A stretch of DNA of 64,000 nucleotides from Streptosporangium pseudovulgare (GTDB taxonomy: Bacteria > Actinomycetota > Actinomycetes > Streptosporangiales > Streptosporangiaceae), in contig NZ_BMQJ01000020.1 of assembly GCF_014648055.1 (NCBI RefSeq), forward strand, positions 1 through 64,000. Direction: 5' to 3'. Within the stretch, counting starts at the first letter, position 1. The number at the start of each line of letters is the position of its first letter. The notes under the pieces are model-generated. The model saw only the letters and a program-made list of their open reading frames with translations, did no database searches and was not told where the DNA came from. A program made the translations under genes and the position numbers. Shown in pieces: positions 1 to 8,251 of this stretch.

Positions 1-114
1 CGCAGGCCTCGTGGGGTAACGGTGGGAAACGATCAACGCTCTCGCGGGAAGCGATCTTCCGTACCCAGTCTCAGCCGCTGGCCAAACCCATTCGTGAACA
101 CCCCACCACCAAAA

Positions 115-143
115 CGCCCCACACCCGATCTCGGTGTGAGGCG
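115..143 (-). terminator. Rho-independent terminator of the minus-strand gene ending at 164
   Basis: An 11-base arm (115-125) pairs with 133-143 with one mismatch around a 7-base loop. Read on the minus strand, the stem is followed by TTTT, which is the classical intrinsic terminator arrangement. It lies 20 bases beyond the stop codon of the small minus-strand gene. Confidence 0.6.
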
Positions 144-163
144 TCCGGGCCATTAGCGGGCCA

Positions 164-409
164 TTAACCCACCGGGGTCAGCGCACCCGCGTTTCCGTCG
201 TCATCGTCGTCCTGGTGCCTTTCCTGCTTCTTCGCCTCGCGTTGCTCGGCCTCCACACGGGCGCTCAGCGCGTCGGCGATCCGCTGAACTGGTGCCAGAG
301 CGGTTCGGTCAGCCATGACGGCAGCGCGGGCACAGGTATCCCCAGTGATCACAGAACGTCGCATCTCCATGATCGCCAAGACCTGTGCCCGCTCTGCCGC
401 TCGGGCCAC
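164..409 (-). CDS. Small hypothetical protein, possibly a truncated remnant
   Basis: This 81-residue reading frame starts with GTG and ends just before a terminator-like hairpin. The product is Ala/Arg-rich and probably helical (residues 1-65), then ends in a charged stretch with five consecutive Asp. No known domain is recognised. There is no convincing ribosome-binding site, and the frame continues a few codons upstream of the GTG before meeting a stop, so a 5'-truncated gene is as likely as an intact one. It follows the SDR gene on the same strand after about 85 bases. Function unknown. Confidence 0.4.
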   Translation of the reverse strand: MARAAERAQVLAIMEMRRSVITGDTCARAAVMADRTALAPVQRIADALSARVEAEQREAKKQERHQDDDDDGNAGALTPVG

Positions 410-494
410 CGCGCCTGTCTGCGCAGACTCTCAGGTCTGTTGCAAAAGCGATCACAGTCACCCGCTGATCGCGGTGCTGTGGGTGGTCGTCTGG

Positions 495-1196
495 TCAGAC
501 GGGTTGACCGATCGGGCGGATCACCACTGTGTTGACGTCCACACCGGACGGTTGGCAGACCGCCCACACGATGGATTCGGCGACCTGCTCGGCGGTCAGC
601 AGCTGTCCCTCGGGAGGGCCGCCCAGGCTTTCCCAGAAGCCGGTGTCCACACGTCCCGGCGCGATCAGTGTCACCCCCACGCCATGCCCGGTCACTGCGC
701 GGCGGGTGTTCTCGGCAAGGCCGGTCATCGCCCATTTGGTCGCGCCGTAGAGGTTGCCAGGGGTGTGGATGAAGCCCGCGACGCTGCCCACCAGGATGAT
801 CCGGCCACGCGTCGCCCGTAGCGCCTCCACCGAGGAGCGGATGAGCAGGGCCGGTCCGAGGACGTTGGTCAGCACCATCTCCCGCCATCGGGTGGGGTCG
901 CCGTCGATGACACTGTCAGGAGTCGCGGAGCCCGCGTTGGCCACGACCGCGTCCAACCGCCCGAACCGCTTCAGCGTGGCCTCCACCGTCGATCGCATCG
1001 CATGGTGGTCGGCGGCGTCCGCGGTCAGGCTCAGCAGCGCTTCCGGCCTTCCACGGCTTTCGGTGAACCGGTCGAGCCGGGCGCGGTCTCGTCCGGTGAT
1101 GGCGACCCGGTGACCGCGGTCCAGCAGCATCCGGGCTGCCGCCGCCCCGATGCCGCTGGAACCGCCGGTGATCAGTATTACAAGGGGATCAGTCAT
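495..1196 (-). CDS. SDR family NAD(P)-dependent oxidoreductase
   Basis: A classical short-chain dehydrogenase of 233 residues, expected to be a soluble cytosolic NAD(P)H-dependent carbonyl/alcohol oxidoreductase; the substrate cannot be told. The cofactor motif TGGSSGIG is at residues 10-17, NAG at 86-88, and the catalytic tetrad is N110, S137, Y149, K153. I chose the ATG at 1196, which puts the Rossmann strand at the usual distance from the N-terminus. A GTG at 1208 is the alternative and would extend to within 6 bases of the MerR palindrome. The gene is divergent from a MerR regulator, which probably controls it. Confidence 0.9.
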   Translation of the reverse strand: MTDPLVILITGGSSGIGAAAARMLLDRGHRVAITGRDRARLDRFTESRGRPEALLSLTADAADHHAMRSTVEATLKRFGRLDAVVANAGSATPDSVIDGDPTRWREMVLTNVLGPALLIRSSVEALRATRGRIILVGSVAGFIHTPGNLYGATKWAMTGLAENTRRAVTGHGVGVTLIAPGRVDTGFWESLGGPPEGQLLTAEQVAESIVWAVCQPSGVDVNTVVIRPIGQPV

Positions 1197-1213
1197 GCGC
1201 CCGGACACTAGGA

Positions 1214-1231
1214 CCTAGAGCCGGCTCTAGG
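1214..1231. promoter_or_regulatory. Perfect 18-bp palindrome, probable MerR operator
   Basis: CCTAGAGCCGGCTCTAGG is a perfect 18-base palindrome in the gap between the divergent SDR and MerR genes. MerR-family proteins bind such dyads between -35 and -10 elements, so this is the likely operator for both genes. A TAGGGT hexamer at 1241-1246, six bases before the merR-like ATG, would serve as -10 for a leaderless transcript of the regulator. Confidence 0.7.
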
Positions 1232-1252
1232 GCAAGCCCGTAGGGTCAGGAC

Positions 1253-1687
1253 ATGCCGCGCACTTCCGCTTCCCTCAGCATCGGCCAGGTAGCCGAGCGC
1301 ACCGGCCTCAGCGTGCACACCCTGCGCTTCTATGAGAAGGAGGGACTGTTCGCCAATCCGGTGCGCCGTGTCGGCGGCCACCGGGTCTACGGCGAGAGTG
1401 ATCTGGAGTGGCTCTACCTGTGCACCAGACTTCGTGCCTCAGGAATGCCCCTCCCGGCGATCCGCGAGTACGCGGCGCTGGTCCGGGAGGGAAAGGTGAC
1501 CGTGCAAGCACGGCTCGCTCTTCTGCGGAGCCACCAGGAGCGCGTGACCGCGCAGATTGAGGAACTGCAGCGCTGCCTGGCCCTGGTATCCCGCAAGGTG
1601 GCGCTTTACGAAGAGCAACTCGCCGACGACGGCAGCGATCCACTGTGGACCGGTTCGTGTCTGTCCGAGCACGAACGGCAAGTCTGA
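1253..1687 (+). CDS. MerR family transcriptional regulator
   Basis: A 144-residue MerR-type DNA-binding protein. The winged helix-turn-helix is at residues 8-75 (SIGQVAERTGLSVHTLRFYE followed by the wing RVGGHRVY). A long dimerisation helix fills about residues 80-130. No Cys cluster typical of metal sensors is present; only C47 and two scattered C-terminal cysteines occur, so it probably senses an organic compound or redox signal. It is divergent from the SDR gene with a perfect palindrome between them, which suggests it controls that gene and itself. The start codon has no Shine-Dalgarno sequence and a -10-like TAGGGT lies 6 nt upstream, consistent with leaderless translation. Confidence 0.9.
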   Translation: MPRTSASLSIGQVAERTGLSVHTLRFYEKEGLFANPVRRVGGHRVYGESDLEWLYLCTRLRASGMPLPAIREYAALVREGKVTVQARLALLRSHQERVTAQIEELQRCLALVSRKVALYEEQLADDGSDPLWTGSCLSEHERQV

Positions 1688-2160
1688 AGGGCACTGCGGA
1701 GGAGAGTGGCACGGGCATTTCTCCTGTATGGGTAGGCCGTTGCGAGCTGGTCCTTTGCGGGTGGAGACCTTCACCGGGCTGCGGATGAGGCGGTTCGAAC
1801 GGCTGGTGAAGGTGGTGCTTGGGCGGGGCGGCAAGCCACGGTCCGCCGGGCCATTCGGCGTCTTGGGCCGTTTGTCGTAGCCCGACTGCCCGGGCGGGTA
1901 GGGAGACATGCCGGCCAGGCGCCTGCGGGAGATGGACGCGGCCGCTCGGGCCGCCCCGCACCGGGATCGGGCCTGCTTGAGCCCGAGCCCGGGCCAGGGC
2001 ATTTCGACGTGCGGGGATGCCTGCGCGCCACCATCAGAGTTCACCGCCGGCCTCGTTCACCGGAGACCCTGCACGGTCCCGACGCAAGGGTGCGGCAGGA
2101 ATCTTGTGGAAAGCCGGTAAGACCGGGCTGCTCTCGACCACTACCTCATGAGTGTCGGTT
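1688..2160. other. Gene-poor stretch with a possible transposase relic
   Basis: No intact gene is visible between the MerR regulator and the next sigma factor. The first part contains a transposase-like fragment (1728-1880). From 1881 onward several GC-rich open frames exist on both strands but none has a ribosome-binding site or recognisable protein sequence. An AAGGAG sequence at 2161-2166 already belongs to the following gene. Confidence 0.5.
1728..1880 (+). pseudogene. Possible N-terminal fragment of an IS5-type transposase
   Basis: The frame reads VETFTGLRMRRFERLVKVV about 13 codons in. This resembles the start of actinobacterial IS5-superfamily (DDE_4) transposases, where a TGL...RLV helix precedes a Gly/Arg-rich segment. 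It stops after 50 codons, and no DDE domain, inverted repeats or ribosome-binding site can be seen. The identification rests only on remembered family resemblance and should be treated as tentative. Confidence 0.3.
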
Positions 2161-2171
2161 AAGGAGCCTGG

Positions 2172-2702
2172 GTGCTGAAACAAGAGGAGTTCGCCGCGTT
2201 GTTCGATGCGTGCCATCCCCGCGTGTACGCGTACGCGGTGAGCCGCTGTGGCCGCCGACTGGCTGAGGAGGTGGTCAGCGAGACGTTCGTGGTCGCCTGG
2301 CGTCGGCATGACGACATTCCGGCCAAGAACGCGCTGCCGTGGCTGCTGGGCGTCGCGCGCAACGTGATCCGCGACGTTCACCGGGAGGAGCTCCGGCGGG
2401 CGGCGCTGGACGACGCGCTACACGCGTGGGCCGACGAGATCGGGCCCGATGTGGCCGAAGAGGTCACGGAACGCGCGGCGGTGTTGAGGGCGCTGGCCAC
2501 GTTGAGCGACGAGGACAAAGAGGTGCTGATGCTGGTCTCGTGGCACGGGCTGACCTCCGTGGAGGCGGCCAAGGTCGTCGGGAGCACCCGGTCGGCCTTC
2601 TTCGTACGGCTGCATCGCGCCAGGCGGCGTCTGAAGGCGGCCATGGGCGACGTGACGGCGGTGCGCCGCCGGCGCGCGCTGGTATCAGAGGAGGAGCAGT
2701 GA
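2172..2702 (+). CDS. ECF-type RNA polymerase sigma factor
   Basis: A 176-residue ECF sigma factor. Region 2 (about residues 8-75) contains the FDACHPRVYAYAV...EEVVSETFVVAWRR pattern that binds core polymerase and the -10 element. Region 4 (about 100-155) contains the LVSWHGLTSVEAAKVVGST helix-turn-helix that reads the -35. The start is GTG, five bases after a consensus AAGGAG. Its TGA overlaps the GTG of the next gene (GTGA), so the two are translationally coupled. This sigma/partner arrangement is widespread in actinomycetes, and the partner probably controls the activity of the sigma factor. Confidence 0.9.
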   Translation: MLKQEEFAALFDACHPRVYAYAVSRCGRRLAEEVVSETFVVAWRRHDDIPAKNALPWLLGVARNVIRDVHREELRRAALDDALHAWADEIGPDVAEEVTERAAVLRALATLSDEDKEVLMLVSWHGLTSVEAAKVVGSTRSAFFVRLHRARRRLKAAMGDVTAVRRRRALVSEEEQ

Positions 2703-3862
2703 AGCGGAAAGACGTTCTGGACGTCCTTGCGGCGGCTCGCCCCGCAGACCTCGACCCACCGGGGACACCTCGCGCACAGGTCATGGAGCTGGGCAGGCCG
2801 ATCAGAAGGCGGCACTCCGGATGGCTCGGAGCGGTCGCGGCCTCTCTGGCGACGGTGTCCGTGATCGCCCTCCTGACGGTACCCCGGCTGATGGGCCAAG
2901 GCGCCGTCACCGGTCAGGTGGTCGGCCCCTCCTCCGCAAACGTCCTGGACGCGGCGGCGGATCGGGCAGCCGGTCAACGACAGGCGCCCGGACGCTACTG
3001 GCACACCTCAGGCATGATCCTCGGGGAAGAGATCATCGGCTCACCGGATAACCGCTATCGGATCAGAACTCGAGCTCAGACGAGCAGCTGGGTGCCGCTT
3101 GGCTCGGAGTACACGGTGCTCACCGAGAGTGGCCTGCCCACGGTACGGGCCTCGGCGGCGGACGAGCAGGCATGGCGGCGGGCAGGCGCGCCTAAGCTCT
3201 GCGGCAACGACTCCGACTGCGGAAACGACACGGCGCCGCTCGGACGCACCAGATTCATGTTCATGCCCGGTACGTGGCCGATCCGCGACCAGGGTCTCAC
3301 TCTTCCGGCGAGCGAACTGCTCGATCTGCCTCAAGACCCCGACGTGCTGGAGAAGCGACTGCTGTCGTTCTGGCCCGCTTATGAGAAGACCATGGCCGCC
3401 TGGCCCTCACCGTCCTCGGGGACGTCGTTGCCCACCAAGGAGGCCTGGCTCCTGGATCTGTCGCTGAAACTCCTCCAGCACTCCCCGATCTCGGCTGGGA
3501 CCCGCGCCGCCCTTTACCGGATGGTGGCGAGCCTGCCCGGCACTCGTGCCTTGGGTCAGGTTCGGGACGCCGAGGGACGTCTGGGGATCGGTGTGGGCTG
3601 GCGACGGGCGATGGGGGATGGGTGGAGCGAGACACAGCTCATCGTGGACGAGTCCAGCGGCAGCCTGCTGGCGCTCCAACAGGTCGTGGTTGAGCAGGCG
3701 TCGCAGGATCCACCCGGTGCCGACGGGATCGCCGGTCTGCCCAGGGGGTCGATCTACCACGCGCTCGTCTACCAGAAGGCCACCTGGACGGACACCCCTC
3801 CCACTCTCCCCGCCGACTGCCCCGCCCCGAAGAGGAACGGCAGAAACGAGTGCCTCGGATGA
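2699..3862 (+). CDS. CU044_5270-type membrane protein, probable sigma-factor partner
   Basis: A 387-residue single-pass protein. A cytoplasmic N-terminus of about 41 residues is followed by a membrane helix at 42-62 and a large outer domain. The outer domain carries the pattern of the CU044_5270 family seen downstream of actinobacterial ECF genes (YTVLTESGLPTV, then YRMVASLPGT, then the DPPGADGIAG segment). The GTG start overlaps the sigma stop codon. The topology suggests an envelope sensor that tethers or inhibits the upstream sigma factor, but the short N-terminus shows no zinc-binding anti-sigma motif, so the mechanism is inferred from context only. Confidence 0.75.
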   Translation: MKRKDVLDVLAAARPADLDPPGTPRAQVMELGRPIRRRHSGWLGAVAASLATVSVIALLTVPRLMGQGAVTGQVVGPSSANVLDAAADRAAGQRQAPGRYWHTSGMILGEEIIGSPDNRYRIRTRAQTSSWVPLGSEYTVLTESGLPTVRASAADEQAWRRAGAPKLCGNDSDCGNDTAPLGRTRFMFMPGTWPIRDQGLTLPASELLDLPQDPDVLEKRLLSFWPAYEKTMAAWPSPSSGTSLPTKEAWLLDLSLKLLQHSPISAGTRAALYRMVASLPGTRALGQVRDAEGRLGIGVGWRRAMGDGWSETQLIVDESSGSLLALQQVVVEQASQDPPGADGIAGLPRGSIYHALVYQKATWTDTPPTLPADCPAPKRNGRNECLG

Positions 3863-4212
3863 CGCCACGCCCTGTCGCATCCCGTCGTCGCTGAGCCGGG
3901 AGCACGAAACGTCAGGTCACCCTTGATGCGCGACGTGGGAGAGCGGTATGGCCATCGGTGAAGAGTGCGGACTCCGCAATCGGTACGGCACTTACGATCG
4001 CCCCTACGTGGCCGGCCATCATCGATGACTGGAGGCGATCGCCGGTCCAGGGCTTCATCGGCCCTGGGCCACCGGACGTCGTTGCCGGCGTGCCCGTCGA
4101 GTGCCTGAGCACTTTCCGAGTGCCTCGCGGGTGAGGCCATCAGGATCAGGGGAAGCGTCGCGTGAGCGGCTTGAGGCCGGTCCTGCACGCGGTGCGCGAA
4201 TTCGAGCCGCCG
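3863..4212. other. Intergenic region without supported genes
   Basis: The 350 bases between the sigma-partner gene and the small minus-strand membrane protein contain only short open frames without ribosome-binding sites. A 26-codon plus-strand frame at 3948-4028 was seen but has no support. No hairpin with a U-tract is evident. Confidence 0.5.
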
Positions 4213-4425
4213 CTATGACTCGTCGAGTTCCGCGTCCCGTCTTCGAGCCTCGCGTTCCGCCCACTCCCGCCGTTGGGCGGCACGCTCGGCCGTCACGCGC
4301 TCATGTAACGTCGGTTCTCTTCGACGCTCGTGCCGAATCGCCAACCGCACCGCCCAGTAGACGATGACGAATAACAGCGCCGCGGAAAGCACCCAGCTCA
4401 CGAGTACGACGAGGCCGTCTTTCAT
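4213..4425 (-). CDS. Small single-pass membrane protein
   Basis: A 70-residue protein with one N-terminal membrane helix (about residues 3-27, rich in Leu, Val and Ala). A strongly charged Arg/Glu tail follows and is probably a cytoplasmic helix. I chose the internal ATG at 4425 because AAAGGA lies 6 nt upstream; an earlier in-frame start would add 14 unconvincing residues. It lies downstream of the phosphatase gene on the same strand with a 90-base gap. No family is recognised. Confidence 0.55.
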   Translation of the reverse strand: MKDGLVVLVSWVLSAALLFVIVYWAVRLAIRHERRREPTLHERVTAERAAQRREWAEREARRRDAELDES

Positions 4426-4516
4426 CCCGAGTCCTTTATCGGTTTCCCGGACCAGGATGGCAAGCATGCCCGATCAGCCATTCAGCGTCCACTGCTCCAG
4501 CCGTACTCAGTGATCT

Positions 4517-5083
4517 TCAGTTCGGCCGGGGAGGGCTCTGCCGTACCCGGTGGAACTCGACGCTGACAAAGTGACCGTCGGTGAAGCCGAGACGTACGCC
4601 ATCGCAGTGTGCGAATGGCGTTCCCCACGTGTCGTGCGGAGCATCCGGCAAACACGCCACCAACGCCAGTTCGATCGCCCCTCCGTGTCCGACCAGCAGC
4701 GCCGACCCGCCCTCCGCGACACCGTCCACCGTTTCCGCCCAGATCGCGCGGTGGGTCTCGGCCACGGCCGCCGCGGTACGGCCCTTTCGGATGATGTCCG
4801 CGATCTGCCGGTATGGCTCGATCCAGTCCCACTGAGCATGCCGAGGGATCTCTTCGGATACGTAGCCTGACGGCATCTCCATTGTGTCGTCGACGGCGAA
4901 ACCCATCGCCACGGCGGTCTCAACCGCCCGAGGGGACGAACTGGTGACGACGCGCTCGTAGGGGCCGACTCCGGAACCGATGAAACGGGCCAGGGCGATG
5001 CCGTCAGCCGACAGGTGGGACCCTCGGCCACGCATCGCGCCCTTCTTGGTCAGGCTGTGCCGGCGCACGTCCAGCCAACGCAT
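4517..5083 (-). CDS. Histidine phosphatase family protein
   Basis: A 188-residue member of the phosphoglycerate-mutase-like superfamily, which uses a phospho-histidine intermediate to hydrolyse phosphoesters. The N-terminal motif is RRHSLT (H9) instead of the usual RHG, followed by LSADG. The second catalytic His is in LVGHGGAIE in the C-terminal half, and the SSSPRAVETA segment matches the conserved arginine region. The ATG at 5083 is preferred because GGAGG lies 6 nt upstream; the ATG at 5089 would sit directly on the Shine-Dalgarno sequence. The Ser in place of Gly after the catalytic His is unusual but occurs in divergent members. Substrate unknown. Confidence 0.8.
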   Translation of the reverse strand: MRWLDVRRHSLTKKGAMRGRGSHLSADGIALARFIGSGVGPYERVVTSSSPRAVETAVAMGFAVDDTMEMPSGYVSEEIPRHAQWDWIEPYRQIADIIRKGRTAAAVAETHRAIWAETVDGVAEGGSALLVGHGGAIELALVACLPDAPHDTWGTPFAHCDGVRLGFTDGHFVSVEFHRVRQSPPRPN

Positions 5084-5310
5084 GGGCATCCTCCTCCACA
5101 AGGCATCGTGGTGGTCAGACGAAGACCGTATGCGACCACCGCGATCATCGACTGCTGTGCTGACAAACGAAGATCATGCGGTGGTCGCAGGCGACAGCGT
5201 GACGGCCTCGCGCCGGAAAGCGTCACGCGCGCGGCCGTCACACGCTCAATGTGTGGACGTACGGTCCGAACCGCTCGGAGCCGGAGGGGCCGAGGGCCTG
5301 GGGTGAGGGG

Positions 5311-5976
5311 TCATGTGACCTCGCCGCGGGCGCGCAGGGTCGCCACGCCGTCGCCTTCGAGCTCGTTCCAGTAGCCGGTGCGTCCGGTCATCGCCATGAT
5401 CAGCGCCAGTGTGGGGCCGGTCACGAGCGCGCCGGAGCCGGTCGTGAAGGGACCGTCGGTGGCGACGAGGCGCAGGTCGCGGATTCGGCCCTTGGCGAGG
5501 ACGACCAGGTCGGAGCGCCGGTAGTAGTCGGCTACCCGGGTGAGCATCCCGATCGGGTAGTCGCGCCGGACACCCAGCGGTCGCCGGATGTCCTCTCCGT
5601 GCACGACTGTCTCGCCCAGCATCGCCATGACGGGCAGGGGCGGCTTGGTCGTGCTGGTCACGATGCGGCGGAACCCGGCGAGCGTCTCGACCGGGGTCGC
5701 GCCCAGTTGCTCGGCCAGTCGCATGGCCACCTGTTTGTCGAAGTCGAAGCGGCAGCGGATGACACCGGTCATCCACCGTACCGGTGTGAGGCTCGCCCCT
5801 GAGGTGATGTGCGCCAGCACCTCGCGCACCGTCAGTCCGGTGCACAGGGACGGTGTGGTCCACTGCTCGCCGGTCAGGTCCGCGAGGTCGGCCGCCAGGG
5901 CCGCCCGCTCGGTGTGGACCAGGGACCACATATCGGCCTTGCGGAGTGCCGTCGGCTCGGGTGCGGAGTCGGTCAT
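5311..5976 (-). CDS. Maleylpyruvate isomerase family (mycothiol-dependent type) protein
   Basis: A 221-residue protein of the TIGR03083/MDMPI-N family. These are DinB-like four-helix bundles, some of which are mycothiol-dependent enzymes. The N-terminal segment HTERAALAADLADLTGEQW and the HI...GASL region are typical, as is the central GETVVHGEDIRRPLG motif, whose histidine is one of the metal ligands. The gene starts 2 bases after the VOC gene stop, so the two form an operon. The adjacent divergent SigG-type sigma factor is the likely regulator. A role in detoxifying reactive aldehydes or thiol conjugates is inference from these neighbours. Confidence 0.8.
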   Translation of the reverse strand: MTDSAPEPTALRKADMWSLVHTERAALAADLADLTGEQWTTPSLCTGLTVREVLAHITSGASLTPVRWMTGVIRCRFDFDKQVAMRLAEQLGATPVETLAGFRRIVTSTTKPPLPVMAMLGETVVHGEDIRRPLGVRRDYPIGMLTRVADYYRRSDLVVLAKGRIRDLRLVATDGPFTTGSGALVTGPTLALIMAMTGRTGYWNELEGDGVATLRARGEVT

Positions 5977-5978
5977 CG

Positions 5979-6338
5979 TCAGTGGCTCACCAGACCGACA
6001 TGGTTGCCGTCGGGGTCGGCGAACACCGCGATCCGTCCCAGGGGTGTCGCTGCCGGTTCCATGACGCGGCTGCCGCCCAGGCTTTCCGCACTCGCCAGTG
6101 CGGCCTCGACGTCGTCGACCGTGAAATAGACCACGATCCCGGTGTACGGGCTGCCGGGACCGGCCTGACCGATCCCGCCTGCCGGACGGTCGCCGTCACC
6201 ATCGATGAGTGCGTAGGTCTCGTCGATGGTGTTCACCGTCCAGCCGAACAGCTCCTGATAGAAGCGTCGTGCTCGCGAGGCGTCGGGGGTGGAGATGTCG
6301 AACCATCCGGGCGTGGGATGGGATCCGGTAGAAGTCAT
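5979..6338 (-). CDS. VOC family (glyoxalase-like) protein
   Basis: A 119-residue vicinal-oxygen-chelate protein with two beta-alpha-beta-beta-beta modules. It starts with HPTPGWFDISTPDASRARRFY and ends with the FADPDGNHVGLVSH strand that is diagnostic of the fold. A strong AAGGAGG precedes the ATG. It is the first gene of a two-gene operon with the maleylpyruvate isomerase homologue. The divergent neighbour is an ECF sigma of the M. tuberculosis SigG type, whose known regulon includes glyoxalase-motif proteins, so a role in methylglyoxal or related aldehyde stress is plausible. Confidence 0.85.
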   Translation of the reverse strand: MTSTGSHPTPGWFDISTPDASRARRFYQELFGWTVNTIDETYALIDGDGDRPAGGIGQAGPGSPYTGIVVYFTVDDVEAALASAESLGGSRVMEPAATPLGRIAVFADPDGNHVGLVSH

Positions 6339-6414
6339 GGCAGTCCTCCTTCACATGGGGCCGGTATGCGCCCTCGCCTGGTAAGACTGCCGCAGTAGGG
6401 CAGAATCGTCGCTC

Positions 6415-7470
6415 ATGGGGGAAAATTCGTTCGAGATCCAGACGGATCCTGCGGTGCGGCGCGTTCAGGACGCTGACCTGGCCCAGGCCCGCTTGGGGGA
6501 TGATGCCGCTTTCGCCCGCCTGGTGGGACCGCTACGCCAGGAGTTGCACGGTCATTGCTACCGGATGCTGGGATCGAGTCACGACGCCGACGATGCCCTG
6601 CAGGATGCCCTGCTGCGCGCGTGGCGGGGGCTCGCGAGCTTCGAGGGACGCGGCTCGTTGCGTTCGTGGCTCTACACGGTGGCCACCCGTACCTGCCTGG
6701 ACCTGGCCGACTCCCGCGGCAAGCGGGCGTTGCCCGTCGACCTCGGCCCATCCAGCGAACGCGCCGTGCTCGACGCCGCCCCGCTGACCGAGGTCGCCTG
6801 GCTGGGCCCCTACCCCGACCAGGGCCTCGCCGACGGCCGGGCCGCCCCTGAGGCACGTTACGAGCGGCGCGAGTCCGTCGAGCTCGCCTTCGTCGCCGCC
6901 CTGCAGCACCTGCCGGGCAACCAGCGGGCCGCGCTGCTGCTGTTCGACGTTCTCGGGTTCTCCGCCGCCGAGATCGCCTCCATGATGGGCACCTCGACCA
7001 CGTCGGTGAACTCCGCTCTGGCGCGGGCCCGCAGGCTCGTGGCAGAAAAGATCCCCTCCCCGAGTCAGCAGCGGGCGCTGCGAAAAATCGGCGATGCCAA
7101 GGTCCAGCGGCTCGTGGCCGCGTTCGCGGCGGCGCTGGAACGCGGCGACATCGACGCCCTGGTGCCGCTGCTGACCGAGGACGTCACCTGGTCCATGCCG
7201 CCTCTGGCGACCTGGTACCGGGGGCTGGCGGCCGTCACGGACTTCGCCGTGCAGGTCCCCATGACCAGATGCCCGAGCTGGCGGTCTCTTCGGACCAGCG
7301 CCAACGGCCAGCCCGCCGTGGCGTTCTACATCGGCGGCGACGCCATCGGATCGCACGCCGCCTGGTCGATCACCGTGCTCGCGCTCCGCGACGCGCGCAT
7401 CTGCCGGATCGTCTCGTTCCTTGGTCCCGACCACTTCCCGGCCTTCGGGCTGCCTGCCTCGCTGCCCTGA
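6415..7470 (+). CDS. ECF sigma factor with C-terminal SnoaL-like domain (SigG type)
   Basis: A 351-residue ECF sigma factor. Sigma-2 lies at about residues 30-95 (LVGPLRQELHGHCYRMLGSSHDADDALQDALLRAW) and sigma-4 at about 155-210 (LPGNQRAALLLFDVLGFSAAEIASMMGTS). An NTF2/SnoaL-like domain fills about 225-345. Sigma factors of this layout act without a classical anti-sigma; the SnoaL domain modulates activity itself. The ATG has no Shine-Dalgarno sequence, suggesting a leaderless message. The divergent VOC/MDMPI operon starts 76 bases away and is the likely target. The best-known relative is M. tuberculosis SigG. Confidence 0.9.
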   Translation: MGENSFEIQTDPAVRRVQDADLAQARLGDDAAFARLVGPLRQELHGHCYRMLGSSHDADDALQDALLRAWRGLASFEGRGSLRSWLYTVATRTCLDLADSRGKRALPVDLGPSSERAVLDAAPLTEVAWLGPYPDQGLADGRAAPEARYERRESVELAFVAALQHLPGNQRAALLLFDVLGFSAAEIASMMGTSTTSVNSALARARRLVAEKIPSPSQQRALRKIGDAKVQRLVAAFAAALERGDIDALVPLLTEDVTWSMPPLATWYRGLAAVTDFAVQVPMTRCPSWRSLRTSANGQPAVAFYIGGDAIGSHAAWSITVLALRDARICRIVSFLGPDHFPAFGLPASLP

Positions 7471-7517
7471 TCCCGAGTGAGCTTGCTCCGCTTTGACGGA
7501 CACCTTTGGTGTGGTGG

Positions 7518-7997
7518 TCAGGCCGCGACAGCGGCCTCGTAGGCGGCAGGGCTAACGTAACCCAGACTGCTGTGCAGCCGGTGCAGGTTGTACCAGCCCT
7601 CGATGAACTCGAAGATCGCACTGCGGGCGGCGGCCCGGCTGGGCCAGGCCCGATCACTGAGCAGTTCGCCCTTCAGCGTGGCGAAGAACGACTCGGCCAG
7701 GGCGTTGTCCCAGCATTGACCGGTCCGGCCGACCGGCAGCCGCACCCCGAGCCGCTCGGCCAGATCGGCGAACGCCCCGCTGGTGTACTGACAGCCGCGG
7801 TCCGAGTGGAAGATCACTTCCTGGGCGGGGCGACGTCGCCGGCAGGCCGCTTGCAGGGCGTCGGCGACCAGCTCGGTGCGCAGGTGATCGGCGGTGGCCC
7901 AGCCCACCACGCGACGTGAGGCGATGTCGATGACCGTGGCCAGATACAGCCGGCCCTCGTCGGTGGGCAGGTAGGTGATGTCGCCGCACCTGGCCAA
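7518..7997 (-). pseudogene. Truncated IS3-family transposase (OrfB, catalytic C-terminal part)
   Basis: The frame encodes about 159 residues of an rve-type DDE integrase domain. It shows CGDITYLPTDEG (first Asp), HSDRGCQYTS (second Asp), and WDNALAESFF (catalytic Glu), ending with YNLHRLHSSLGYVSPAAYE. The N-terminal half of OrfB and all of OrfA are missing: homology stops at about 7997, immediately before the first catalytic Asp. On the right the coding sequence runs to its natural stop, and the motif CCGCTTTGACGGACACC at 7490-7506 may be the remaining terminal inverted repeat. This is a dead element. Confidence 0.85.
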
Positions 7998-8251
7998 GCT
8001 GGTCGGGCATGATTCGCCGATGCCGTGCCTGCGCCGCTACCAGGACGACGGCTTGTTCGACCGGTTCGGCTACCACGCCTCCGAACTGTGGACCAACGGC
8101 CGGAACGTCTGGGCCGATCACCCTGCCGGATCGAGCCGGGTTCGTCTGGCGGAGGCGATGAGCACGCGGGAACGGCGCTCCAGCGCGGCCCCGGCGGCCC
8201 CGCTGCTCCGCAGCCGTCGTGCGCCGGTCCGGGCTGAGACGTGTCGTCAGG

